From J051 sp040289295 (GTDB lineage Bacteria; Armatimonadota; Fimbriimonadia; Fimbriimonadales; ATM1), in assembly GCA_040289295.1 (NCBI GenBank), contig PSLA01000010.1, positions 1 through 64,000 of the forward strand: a stretch of DNA of 64,000 nucleotides. Reading direction: 5' to 3'. The notes beneath the pieces were generated by a model. The model was not told where the DNA came from and ran no database searches. It saw only the letters and a program-made list of their open reading frames with translations. A program made the position numbers and the translations under genes. The stretch's first letter is position 1. Each line of letters starts with the position of its first letter. This document shows positions 17,032 through 25,256 of the stretch, piece after piece.

Positions 17032-17594
17032 CAGACTTCTACCCTCAGGGCGTCATTTGCCTGCGTCCGAGCGGCAGCGAGCGCCGGTGCGATCGAGGCG
17101 ATGAGGGTCAAACCTGAACCCACCAACAGCGGAATCAACACGGAATCTTGCACAAACGGAAGGACCGGCACACTTGACTGCCATCCGAAAACCGCCGCCA
17201 CACACGCGCCGAGCAATGACCCCAACAACGAAGAAGCCAACCCCACGACGAGCGATTCGATGAGGAACACCTTGGCGATGAAGGTATCAGTGGCGCCGAG
17301 ACACTTCAAGGTGCCGATCTCCCGATAGCGCTCGACAACGCTCATCAGCATCGTGTTGGCGATTCCAACCGCGCAAAGCGCGAGCGACATTGCAGCGAGA
17401 AAGCGCAGCTTCGCCTGGTCGTCCGCCACGCCGAGCACGCGCACACCCTGGAGATAGGCGAAGAACGACACGCCCAGCGCGACGCCCGCCCCAGTCGCCA
17501 ACTGGCGAGCCGGACGCATGCGAATGCCACTCCAAGCGTGCCGAAACGCGACACGGAGGCTGGGGTCGCGCTGGCGTTGTATGGTGAACCTCAC
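17031..17594 (-). CDS. Miniature FtsX/MacB-type ABC permease lacking the periplasmic domain
   Basis: 187 aa instead of the usual 380-420. The first membrane helix region (FRHAWSGIRMRPARQL..VALGVSFFAYLQG) runs almost directly into the C-terminal FtsX domain: AAMSLALCAVGIANTMLMSV, ERYREIGTLKCLGA (the conserved cytoplasmic coupling motif), and two more hydrophobic segments. The periplasmic MacB_PCD-type domain of some 200 residues is missing between helix 1 and helix 2. The frame is open and flanked by tight overlaps (4 bp and 1 bp), so this is unlikely to be an assembly artefact. It may be a working minimal permease or an internally deleted one. Confidence 0.8.
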   Translation of the reverse strand: MRFTIQRQRDPSLRVAFRHAWSGIRMRPARQLATGAGVALGVSFFAYLQGVRVLGVADDQAKLRFLAAMSLALCAVGIANTMLMSVVERYREIGTLKCLGATDTFIAKVFLIESLVVGLASSLLGSLLGACVAAVFGWQSSVPVLPFVQDSVLIPLLVGSGLTLIASIAPALAAARTQANDALRVEV

Positions 17595-17965
17595 TTCTCT
17601 CGGAAGGAGATATACCCGCGATGAGCCAGCGAAGCGAGAAAGCTGAGCAACGAAGCCTCCGCCTCGGGCTGCGTTATTCGAAATTCTGTCTTCAGGGCAG
17701 AGGCGATCGCCTTCGCCGTGCGTTTCCCGTCACAGAGGCGCCAAACGAAAGCGCCTAACTCGTCGAGCTCCACTTCGCGATGTTCTGGCGTCTTCAGCAC
17801 CTTTGCCAGCAGTCGACGCCAGCGGCCAGACATCTCAACCGGCACGTGCAGCAGCACACGCCCATCCTCCCCCGTCCACCCCACCCGCTCGGCGCGCACC
17901 GGTTTGGAGCGCAGGGCATCTGCTCGCGTAAGCGGTCGCTTTCGACTCACCTCCCGCTCACCCAA
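17591..17965 (-). CDS. PqqD-like peptide-chaperone family protein
   Basis: 124 aa. The C-terminal 75 residues, VELDELGAFVWRLCDGKRTA, then ALKTEFRITQPEAEASLLSFLASLAHRGYI, match the winged-helix PqqD fold (D..g..iW.lcDG..t...i...l...f........v..fl..L...g.i). PqqD proteins bind ribosomal precursor peptides for radical SAM enzymes, but similar domains also occur beside ABC transporters of unknown role. No radical SAM gene is nearby. The first 50 residues are basic. Start overlaps the upstream gene by 19 bp. Confidence 0.8.
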   Translation of the reverse strand: MGEREVSRKRPLTRADALRSKPVRAERVGWTGEDGRVLLHVPVEMSGRWRRLLAKVLKTPEHREVELDELGAFVWRLCDGKRTAKAIASALKTEFRITQPEAEASLLSFLASLAHRGYISFREK

Positions 17966-18675
17966 TCCTGCAAGGGTATCGTGCCACGCCCCGTGCGCAC
18001 GAGCGTCACCAACGTATTCTCCTCGGGAAGGTGCAGCGCAACGCCTGCCGCGCGGACGCCGAGCAAACCGAGCGGCGGCTTGGTTCCTCCCGCAAGGTAC
18101 GCGAGATTGCTGACAGCATCCACGGGTCGGAGCCGCGTCGCCTTCGCTCCCCAGTCAGCGAGCGTAGTTTGCGCAAGCAAGCGGTCGGCGAGGCTCCAAC
18201 GCTCTGCCACTACCATCTCGAAGCGAGACGCGAAGCGAACAGCGATGCGGCCAGCCAGAGCGTCGAAGCGCCGCATGGCGAGGCGCAAAGGGAGGCGCAG
18301 CCGCAAGCCGAGAACCTCCCACGGGATGGTGTCGCCAGAGAACGCCTCGAACCCTCCGAGAATCGCCCGCGCCTCCTGCTTGAACGAGTCGCGCGAAGGC
18401 CCTGAGCGCTCGATCAGAAACACGCGGCCATGCCCATCGTCCCACACTAATCCTCCGTATCCCTTCAGCGCGCCGTGCCAGCGGAATTCGCTGCCGTCGG
18501 CGTGCGTGTGGAGCGGTTGCCTGCGCTTCTTCGCGCTCTGACGGAGAAGCCGGAGGTATTCATGCGCGCGCTCAGCGAGATCGGGGGCACGCTTCGCAGG
18601 TTCCCATCGAATCTGCAGAAGCCCTCCGGCAGTGCTTTCCAGCTGGACGTACCCGCGTCGGAACCCGCCGCGCAA
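17947..18675 (-). CDS. Hypothetical protein in the PqqD-FtsX-LolD operon
   Basis: 242 aa from a TTG. Mixed alpha/beta protein with no signal peptide or membrane helix; features include RRGYVQLESTAGGLLQIRWE near the start and YGGLVWDDGHGRVFLIERSG in the middle. No family recognised. The open frame continues upstream (IPLSDSWHPTV precedes the TTG) to a stop within the end of tatA, and AAGGAG overlaps the tatA stop, so the true start may be earlier, possibly at an unusual codon (ATA near 18714). Sits between tatA and the PqqD-like gene on the same strand. Confidence 0.6.
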   Translation of the reverse strand: MRGGFRRGYVQLESTAGGLLQIRWEPAKRAPDLAERAHEYLRLLRQSAKKRRQPLHTHADGSEFRWHGALKGYGGLVWDDGHGRVFLIERSGPSRDSFKQEARAILGGFEAFSGDTIPWEVLGLRLRLPLRLAMRRFDALAGRIAVRFASRFEMVVAERWSLADRLLAQTTLADWGAKATRLRPVDAVSNLAYLAGGTKPPLGLLGVRAAGVALHLPEENTLVTLVRTGRGTIPLQDWVSGR

Positions 18676-18742
18676 GACAGTTGGGTGCCACGAATCGCTT
18701 AGGGGTATTCCAAACCCCTGCCAGCAAAAGCGCGACTGCTCC

Positions 18743-18964
18743 TTAACCGTTGTTTTCGTCAGATTCTTTGGTCTCGAGCGCGGCCTGACGCTTTACCTCT
18801 TCCAGCGCGCGCTTGCCCTCTTCGAGGCCGCGCTGAAACTCGCCGGCTCCACGCCCAAGACCTCGCATCAACTGAGGAACCTTGCTGCCTCCGAACAGCA
18901 GCAGAATGACCACCGCCACGATGAGCAGTTCGTTCATCTGAAGAAATCCAAGCATGACTTCCAT
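18743..18964 (-). CDS. tatA: Sec-independent protein translocase subunit TatA/TatE
   Basis: 73 aa. Short N-terminus, one membrane helix (LLIVAVVILLLFGGSKVPQL, about 13-32) with the FGxxKxP hinge, then a charged amphipathic helix RGLGRGAGEFQRGLEEGKRAL, the standard TatA layout. TatA forms the protein-conducting assembly for folded exports; tatC is not in this window. A perfect TATAAT lies at 19005-19000 upstream. Confidence 0.92.
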   Translation of the reverse strand: MEVMLGFLQMNELLIVAVVILLLFGGSKVPQLMRGLGRGAGEFQRGLEEGKRALEEVKRQAALETKESDENNG

Positions 18965-18999
18965 GGTAATCGTACCCTTTTTGGCTTGCTCTCCACAAG

Positions 19000-19005
19000 A
19001 TTATA
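19000..19005 (-). promoter_or_regulatory. Candidate -10 element for tatA
   Basis: TATAAT on the minus strand, 36 nt before the tatA start codon. No good -35 hexamer at the right distance, so support is limited to the exact -10 match. Confidence 0.3.
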
Positions 19006-19064
19006 CGCGCAGCGACGCCCCCGAGGTTTTCTCGGCCAGCCGAATGCCGTAAAATCCGACCATC

Positions 19065-20420
19065 GTGGACCAAAAACAGTGTCGGAGCCTTCCGAGCGTG
19101 TCCATCCTGATAGAAAGCCCTGAGTTGGCTGTCTTCCCACACGCCGACGCGGTTGAAGCAGCGCGCGAGGCTATAGAGAACGCCCGGAACGCCATGGGGG
19201 ATGGCGAGCCGCCCGCCGAGGAACAGATCCTCCAAGACGCGGTCGCTATTGCCAAACGACTCCGCACGCCCGGCTTCAACCGGGCAATCAACTGCAGCGG
19301 AGCGATCCTCAACACGAGCCTCGGGCGAGCGCGCCTGTGCACGGATGCGGTCATGGCGATCCAGCGCGTCGCCGAAAGCCACTCGACCCTCGAGGTCGAC
19401 CTGGATACAGGCGGCAGAGGAGATAGACAACGCCCTCTGCGACGGCTGCTTGCGCGGCTCACCGGCGCCGAGGATGCCCTCGTGGTCAACAACAACGCGG
19501 CGGCAGTGCTCCTCGTCGTGAACACTTTCGCGCTCGGCAGGAAGGCACTCCTCTCCCGAGGTCAAAGCGTTGAAATCGGAGGTTCCTTCCGGATGCCGGA
19601 CGTGGTGCGCCAGGCAGGAGCGACGCTCGTTGACGTGGGCTGCACCAACCGCACGCGCGTGAGTGACTACGAGAGCGCCGCCGACGAAGAGACGGCTCTC
19701 ATCATCCGGTGCCATCCGAGCAACTTCGCCCTCACCGGCTTCGTAGAAGAGCCGATGGTCGCCGATTTGGCTGAGTGTGCGTCCAGGTTGGGGGTCCTGT
19801 TGCTCGACGACGTGGGCAGCGGATGCCTGGTCGAGACAAGTGCTATGGGCTTACCGCACGAGCCAACAATCCAGGAGTCGCTACGCGCGGGCGCGCACAT
19901 CATCACCGCAAGCGGCGACAAGTTGTTGGGCGGCCCGCAGGCGGGCATCATCGTAGGCCGGCGAGATCTCGTTCGCCGAGTGGCGCGCAATCCGATGGCG
20001 CGCGCGCTCCGCATTGACAAACTGACCGCCGCGGCGCTTGAAGCTACGCTACGGCTCTATGTCGAGGGGCGAGAGAGGGAGATTCCCACGATTCGCTACC
20101 TCTCGCGGACTCTAAACGAGGTGGAGCAGTTGGCGCACGACCTGGTCGGACTACTCAAACAGGCAGGCATCACGGCGATCGCGGAGCGTGCTACGGCCGA
20201 GCCGGGCGGCGGCGCTCTTCCGGGTGCCGCCCTGCCGAGCACCCGGGTGGGCTTTCCTGGCCAGGATCCGCCGAGCTTTGCCCAACGGCTCAGGCTGGGC
20301 GAACCTCCGGTGATCGGATATATCCAACGCGACTGCTTCTGGCTGGACATGCGGACGGTGGATGAGGAAGAGTTAGACACTCTCGCGAGTGCGATATTGG
20401 CCGCGCACAAACCATCATGA
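19065..20420 (+). CDS. selA: L-seryl-tRNA(Sec) selenium transferase
   Basis: 451 aa from a GTG. SelA converts Ser-tRNA(Sec) to Sec-tRNA(Sec) using selenophosphate. INCSGAILNTSLGRA (about 79-93), GAEDALVVNNNAAAVLLV, LDDVGSGCL and SGDKLLGGPQAG (about 284-295, containing the PLP lysine) follow the family order; the N-terminal domain is present. This implies that the organism makes selenocysteine proteins, although selB, selD and selC are not in the window. Its stop overlaps the next gene's start by 4 bp. Confidence 0.94.
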   Translation: MDQKQCRSLPSVSILIESPELAVFPHADAVEAAREAIENARNAMGDGEPPAEEQILQDAVAIAKRLRTPGFNRAINCSGAILNTSLGRARLCTDAVMAIQRVAESHSTLEVDLDTGGRGDRQRPLRRLLARLTGAEDALVVNNNAAAVLLVVNTFALGRKALLSRGQSVEIGGSFRMPDVVRQAGATLVDVGCTNRTRVSDYESAADEETALIIRCHPSNFALTGFVEEPMVADLAECASRLGVLLLDDVGSGCLVETSAMGLPHEPTIQESLRAGAHIITASGDKLLGGPQAGIIVGRRDLVRRVARNPMARALRIDKLTAAALEATLRLYVEGREREIPTIRYLSRTLNEVEQLAHDLVGLLKQAGITAIAERATAEPGGGALPGAALPSTRVGFPGQDPPSFAQRLRLGEPPVIGYIQRDCFWLDMRTVDEEELDTLASAILAAHKPS

Positions 20421-21025
20421 GCGAAGTCGAGGGCGTTTGGGAACAAGAGGTTGCCGAAGCGAGCGCAGTCGTTCGCGCGCTGCTGCTCGCCCTTGACGCG
20501 TACCTGCCTGGTGGGGCTAAGCGAGGGGAGCACGTGTCGGTGCTGACGGTCAGCACGTTGGAGCGGCTGGGCGCATCGGACACCGAACTCGCAATCGCCC
20601 GCCAGGCCGGTGCGCTGCACGACATCGGCAAACTGTGCGTGAGCCGCAAGGTCCTCCTCAAACCCGCGCCCCTGACTGCAAGGGAGTTGACCGAAGTGCG
20701 AGAGCACGTGCGGCACGGCGCCGCGCTCCTGGGGCGTATCCCTACGGTCGCCACCTGCGCGCCGCTGGTGCTCAGGCAGTACGAACGTTGGGCAGGCACA
20801 GGCTTCCCGAACGGCATGAAAGGAACGGAGATCCCCCTCGGGGCACGCGCCCTGAGCGTTTCGCTCGCCTTTGTTGCGATGACTACGCCCCAGCCGTGGC
20901 GTGAGGCGCTCAGCGAAGAAAATGCGATCACGCAGATTCGAGAGGACGCGAGCCACTCCTTCGACCCAGAGGTCGTGGAGGCGTTCCTCGCGGTTCAGCC
21001 GCTCATCCAGCCCGTTGAGTTGTAG
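20417..21025 (+). CDS. HD-GYP-like domain protein
   Basis: 202 aa. ALHDIGKLCVSRKVLLKPAPLT (about 63-84) contains HD and a following VLxKPxxLT as in HD-GYP phosphodiesterases; REHVRHGAALL supplies a further His, and RYERWAGTGFPNGMKGTEIPLGAR is close to the HHExxxGxGYPxGLxGxxIPxxAR segment. The GYP region is altered (Y..WAGTGFP) and the HHE is replaced by QYE, so activity against cyclic di-GMP is uncertain. It is translationally coupled to selA, an unusual partner. Confidence 0.8.
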   Translation: MSEVEGVWEQEVAEASAVVRALLLALDAYLPGGAKRGEHVSVLTVSTLERLGASDTELAIARQAGALHDIGKLCVSRKVLLKPAPLTARELTEVREHVRHGAALLGRIPTVATCAPLVLRQYERWAGTGFPNGMKGTEIPLGARALSVSLAFVAMTTPQPWREALSEENAITQIREDASHSFDPEVVEAFLAVQPLIQPVEL

Positions 21026-21149
21026 GGTCTTGCACGCGGAAGTCGCCTCTGTTCGCGCGGAGACAAAGTGAAGAAGACGGGTAGGGCCAAACCACCGAGA
21101 ACCCATAGCCCACCGAACGGTGGCGAGCCCCCCGCAGGGGGGCGAGCGT

Positions 21150-21213
21150 CACTCCCGCTCCCCCTGGGAGAGGGTCGGGGTGGTCACCCCCTCTCCCTCT
21201 GGGAGAGGGAGTG
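21150..21213. repeat. Two adjacent family A palindromic repeats
   Basis: CTCCCCCTGGGAGAGGGTCG then CACCCCCTCTCCCTCTGGGA: a full unit followed within a few bases by a second half-unit ending GAGAGGGAGTGA. Fills most of the 228-bp gap between the HD protein and the nitroreductase. Confidence 0.8.
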
Positions 21214-21253
21214 AATCGCCCGACACACCCGACCTCTGGTAAACACCCTCCGC

Positions 21254-22060
21254 ATGGCAAACGAGAGCTATCACACTGCATGGTTGAAGCGGTTCGGATA
21301 TCCATTTGATGGCTCCCCGCCGCGCATCGCGCATCTACTGCGGCACCGAAGCGTCCGCTCGTTCGATCGCTCTCGCGAAGTGCCTGAGGAAATGGTGCGC
21401 GCGCTCATCGGCGCTGCGCAGAGCGCTTCCACCAGCAGCAACCTACAGCTCTGGTCGGTCATCTCGGTCCAAGAGCCAGAGCGGCGCGACGCAATCGCCA
21501 GGCTTTGCGCGAATCAGGACCACGTGCGCGAGGCGCATTGGTTCTTCGCGTTCCTGGTGGATCACTATCGCTTGCGTTCGGCGGCGCTCGCCGCTGGAGA
21601 AAATCCAAGCGGGCTCGACTACGTGGAGTACTTCATCATGGGCCTCGTAGACGCCGCGCTCGCCGCTGAAAGGATGGTGTGCGCTGCGGAAACGCTGGGG
21701 CTGGGCATCTGCTACATCGGCGCGTTGCGCAACGACGCACAGGGAGTCGCACAACTCCTCAACCTACCCGACGGCACGTTCGGAGCTTTCGGCCTTTGCC
21801 TCGGCTGGCCGTCACCTGATGCCAAGAGCGAGATCAAACCGCGACTCCGCCCCAACACGATTTGGTTCAAAGAGAGGTACCAAGCGGAGACGGACATCAG
21901 CGAGTACGACGAGCGGATGCGTCAGTTTTACGCTTCGCAAGGAATGAACCCCGGTGTTACCTGGTCGATGCGTTCAGGCAAACGCGTGGACGACCACCAC
22001 CTCACCGGTAGAGAGAGGCTACGGGAGTTCCTGCTGCGGCGCGGCTTCAATCGCCGATGA
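21254..22060 (+). CDS. Nitroreductase-family NADPH-dependent FMN oxidoreductase (NfsA-like)
   Basis: 268 aa. RHRSVRSFDRSREVPEEMVRALIGAAQSASTSSNLQ shows the RxSxRxF flavin-phosphate motif and the AxxxAPxxxNxQ-type motif of oxygen-insensitive nitroreductases. CAAETLGLGICYIGALRND matches the second FMN region and LCLGWP the usual core end. The long C-terminal arm (YQAETDISEYDERM) is typical of NfsA rather than NfsB. Probably reduces nitro or quinone compounds; the natural substrate is unknown. The last 14 bp overlap the convergent xdhC. Confidence 0.9.
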   Translation: MANESYHTAWLKRFGYPFDGSPPRIAHLLRHRSVRSFDRSREVPEEMVRALIGAAQSASTSSNLQLWSVISVQEPERRDAIARLCANQDHVREAHWFFAFLVDHYRLRSAALAAGENPSGLDYVEYFIMGLVDAALAAERMVCAAETLGLGICYIGALRNDAQGVAQLLNLPDGTFGAFGLCLGWPSPDAKSEIKPRLRPNTIWFKERYQAETDISEYDERMRQFYASQGMNPGVTWSMRSGKRVDDHHLTGRERLREFLLRRGFNRR

Positions 22061-23104
22061 CGCGAGCCTTCGGTGAGGGGCAGCGCGCGCGCGACGGACC
22101 GCGCTTCGCCGCCCGAACCCGTACCAACTCCGCTGCGATGCTCACCGCGATCTCCTCGACCGACTCGGCGCCGATATCCAAACCCATCGGTGATTGCACC
22201 GCGTCAAACTGCTCGTTCGTGCAAATGCCCTCGCCGACCATCTCCTTGCGAATCACTTCCCTCTTGCGCCTGCTTCCGATCATGCCGAGGTAGGCGCGCT
22301 CGGAATGGATGACTTCTCTGAGCACCCGCGCATCGTTGCGGTGTCCGCGCGTTACCACGCAAAGGTACGTGTCTCCGTCGGTTTGCATCTGGCGCGCGTA
22401 CGCTTCCGGTGCCATGCAAACGCGGTCGTGCGCAATGGGTAGGGCGCGCTCGGTCAACAGGTCTTGCCTGTCGTCTACAACCGTAACGCGAAAGCCGAGC
22501 GACGCGCCCAGTTTCGCTACCTCCCTCCCGACATGACCAGCGCCAAAGATGACCAGTCGCTCAGGTGGCACCACCGGCTCGAGGAAGCGCGCCCCGACGA
22601 GCGTCTCGCGCCGCAGTCGCATCGCGTCCATCGCCGCCTCGTCGCCGCAGCATTCCGCGCGGAGCCGGAAGCGTAGGTTCCCTCGCGCAAGGTCGTACTC
22701 GATAACGCCGGTCGCTCCCTCTCCCCCTGGGAGAGGGTCGGGGTGAGGGGGTTCATGCGCACGCCTGAGCTCCGAGACCAGCGTGTCGGAGGATGGCAGC
22801 AACAGCACCAGTACCCGGCCGCCGCAAATCAGGCCATCGTCCCACCCAAAGTCATCGTCGAGGCGAAACTCCCGGCAGATGAATTTGCCGCTGTACATCG
22901 CCTGTAGCGCAAGGCGCCGGCACTCGGCTTCGAGACACCCCCCGNNNNNNNNNNNNNNNNNNNNNNNNNNNNNNNNNNNNNNNNNNNNNNNNNNNNNNNN
23001 NNNNNNNNNNNNNNTGCCGAGCCGCTCCGCCCCACAACCACGGCGAGGCAGAACTCCACACCCTTCTCGTGCAACGCACACGCCTGCTCAAGCACGAACC
23101 GCAT
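22047..23104 (-). CDS. xdhC: XdhC/CoxI-family molybdenum-enzyme maturation protein, interrupted by a gap
   Basis: The N-terminal piece (MRFVLEQACALHEKGVEFCLAVVV) is read in one frame before the N run and GGCLEAECRRLALQAM in another after it; the gap length is arbitrary, so this is one gene. GGGCxE is the XdhC N-terminal motif. RLVIFGAGHVGREVAKLG is the Rossmann fold, and GMIGSRRKR and SPMGLDIGAES are the C-terminal hallmark motifs. XdhC binds molybdenum cofactor and promotes its sulfuration and insertion into xanthine-dehydrogenase-type enzymes. A family A palindrome (22716-22750) is translated in frame as PPHPDPLPGGEG between the two domains. Confidence 0.88.
22716..22750. repeat. Family A palindromic repeat inside xdhC
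   Basis: CTCCCTCTCCCCCTGGGAGA then GGGTCGGGGTGAGGG. It lies inside an open coding region and keeps the frame, adding about 12 residues between the XdhC N- and C-terminal domains. Confidence 0.85.
22945..23014. other. Assembly gap (70 N)
   Basis: Lies inside the N-terminal part of xdhC, next to a run of C (CACCCCCCG). Confidence 1.
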
Positions 23105-23410
23105 TCTTTCCTACTACCGTACCGTACGGCACGGTCGTTCCGCCCAGCAGGCGATCGGGGACGGCATTGTGCCTGCCCACTTTCGCGCCTGCCCACGAAA
23201 ATGGGTGGGCCCACAACCCATGGCATGCGTCCGCAGCGAGTTGGTTGGCGCAACGCCATGTTCGAAGGGAAAGTGACCATCCCGGCAAGCCTACAGCAAA
23301 CCAAAGAGAGGGCAAGCGTCTCCGCAAGCCAAAACACGCCGCCGCGAACCGAAACACCGTGTTCGCGAGACGCTCACGCTCCCTGGTGCGTGAGGCAGGC
23401 GACACCCGCG
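23105..23410. other. Gene-free interval with dispersed repeat
   Basis: 306 bp between the xdhC start and the end of the MTHFR domain. It contains a family B copy (23359-23386, GTGTTCGCGAGACGCTCACG..), a degenerate inverted copy near 23296-23316, two CCTGCCCAC direct repeats and the short inverted repeat ATGGGT/ACCCAT. No plausible gene. The xdhC promoter must lie here but I cannot place it. Confidence 0.6.
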
Positions 23411-24312
23411 TTAGAGCACCGCTTCCATTACCCGCGCGGCGGTTTCGTGCCTGCCAAACGGAGGCATAAGGTACAGCCCATCTGCTATCCCCGGTAGCCG
23501 GGCGCAGAAGTCCTGCGCCACCTCAATGCCCACTTCGAGCGCCGCTTCCTCGTCCACCTCAACCATTCTTTTCCGCAACCAGTCAGGAATCTCGATTCCC
23601 GGTACTTCGTTATGCATAAACTCCGCGTGGCGCGCGCTTCGAAGCGGCAGGCAGCCGATCAGGATTGGTCGGTCGAGGTCTCGCGCGGTTTGGATCGCGC
23701 GCTCGAGGTGTCTCTCCTCAAAGATCGGTTGCGTGTAGATCAGTTGCGCGCCAGCCTCCACCTTACGCTTCAACCGGTCCGACTCCTTATGGAAGTCCGC
23801 CGCAAGAGGATTGAACGCAACAGCGATGGTGAAGGCGCACTTGCGGCCCACCCTGTTCCCGGCCAGGTCAAGGCCCTCGTTGAAGCGAGAAAGCACGCGC
23901 ACCAATCCCACTGAATCAATGTCAAACACGCTCGTCGCGGCTGGAAAGTCGCCGATGTTTGCCGGATCCCCCGTTATTGGAAGCACGTTGCGAATTCCCA
24001 GCGCGTGCGCCCCCAAAAGGTCCGCCTGCAGCGCAAGCAGGTTCCGATCGCGGCAAGCGACGTGCATCATCGCTTCGATGCCCACTTGCTGTTGGATGAG
24101 ATGGCACACTGCAAGCGGAGCCATGCGCAGGCGTGCGCGTGCGCCATCGCTGATGTCGATCATGTCCGCGCCCTTCTCTTTGAGCGCCGCCGCGCCCTCG
24201 AGCACGCGGGAAGTGTCAAGACCTCGCGGCAGGTCCAGCTCCACGGTGATGACAAACTTTTTGCCGAGCTTGCGGCTCAGTTCGCTCGGCTCCGATTCCG
24301 GTAACTCCTCTG

Positions 24313-24347
24313 CCCCCTCTCCCTCTGGGAGAGGGGCGGGGTGAGGG
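24313..24347. repeat. Family A palindromic repeat at a domain linker
   Basis: CCCCCTCTCCCTCTGGGAGA then GGGGCGGGGTGAGGG, directly abutting the N run. It lies between the homocysteine methyltransferase and MTHFR domains of the fusion gene. Confidence 0.85.
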
Positions 24348-24430
24348 NNNNNNNNNNNNNNNNNNNNNNNNNNNNNNNNNNNNNNNNNNNNNNNNNNNNN
24401 NNNNNNNNNNNNNNNNNNNNNNNNNNNNNN
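24348..24430. other. Assembly gap (83 N)
   Basis: Begins at the last base of a family A palindrome, in the linker of the bifunctional methyltransferase/MTHFR gene; a second hairpin in the missing part may have stopped assembly. Confidence 1.
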
Positions 24431-25256
24431 GAGCCGGCAGAATGCCGCAGCAGCCGCCGATCAGGTTCGCCCCGGCATCCGCCAACCGCGCCGCTGCACG
24501 CCCAAAGTACTCGGGCGTCGTGTCGTAAAGCACTTCCTTCCCCACCGTCTGAGGCAGCCCAGGCGTCGGCATCGCCAAAATTGGAAAGTCGCCCCCCCGC
24601 GCCATCCAGCGGACGACATCGTACATCCTCTGCGGACCGACGACGCAGTTGGCACCGACAACATCCGCGCCCATCTCATGGATTCTCCTCGCCACGCGGA
24701 GCGGGTAGCCCTCCGCCAGCGTCTGCCCATCCTCGATGAACGCCTTCGACGATGATGGGCAGGTCGGAGTAGCGGCGAACGGCGGCAACCGCGATCTCCA
24801 GCTCCTTGAGGTCCGCGAACGTTTCGAGGATGATTCCGTCAACCCCCACCTCCAGCAAGGCCCTAGCTTGGGTCTCGAACTCCTTCTCCGCCTCATTCGC
24901 CTCCAACATCCCCATCGGCACTAGCGGTTTCCCAACCGGCCCGATTGACCCCAGGACGAAAGCGCCCTCCGCCGCCTTCTTTGCAAGACGCGCGCCTGCG
25001 CGCACGATCTCCGCAACGTCATAAGGTGGCTCGCCCTGCGGCCATCGGAAGCGGCTGATGCCATACGTGTTTGTCTCGATGACCTCCGCACCCGCCGCCA
25101 CGTACTCCGCATGCACCTTCAGAACCAGCTCAGGCGCTTCAACGTTCGCTGACGCGGGCAACCGTTCACCCCACCCGAGCGCCCGCAGCCGCGTTCCGAT
25201 CGCGCCGTCAACAACCAGAACGCCCTCGCGAACCGCTTCGAGAAACCCCATGCCCG

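Larger units (their letters stand above)
23411..25251 (-). pseudogene. Bifunctional homocysteine S-methyltransferase / methylenetetrahydrofolate reductase, frameshifted
   Basis: YitJ-type fusion. N-terminal part: VDGAIGTRLRALG, EVIETNTYG, SIGPVGKPL, then KAFIEDGQTLAEGYP, GANCVVGP and NLIGGCCG (zinc cysteines of the homocysteine methyltransferase fold). C-terminal part: FVITVELDLPRGLD, NVLPITGDP, GAQLIYTQPIF and ILIGCLPLRSARHAEFMHNEVPGI of the MTHFR domain. Two problems: around 24741-24755 the frame changes (SDLPIIV must jump to KAFIEDGQ), and an 83-N gap with a family A palindrome sits in the linker. The frameshift may be a real lesion or a base-calling error. Starts 5 bp after mrp, probably co-transcribed. 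Confidence 0.8.

Noticed and set aside
18759..19715. 318-codon minus-strand frame
   Set aside because: Overlaps tatA in another frame and runs antisense to selA; no family resemblance.
20096..21106. 336-codon minus-strand frame
   Set aside because: Antisense to selA and the HD-GYP-like gene, both recognisable.
21150..21213. Family A hairpins as intrinsic terminators
   Set aside because: Strong stems but no following T-tract, and many copies lie inside genes; better explained as dispersed repeats.
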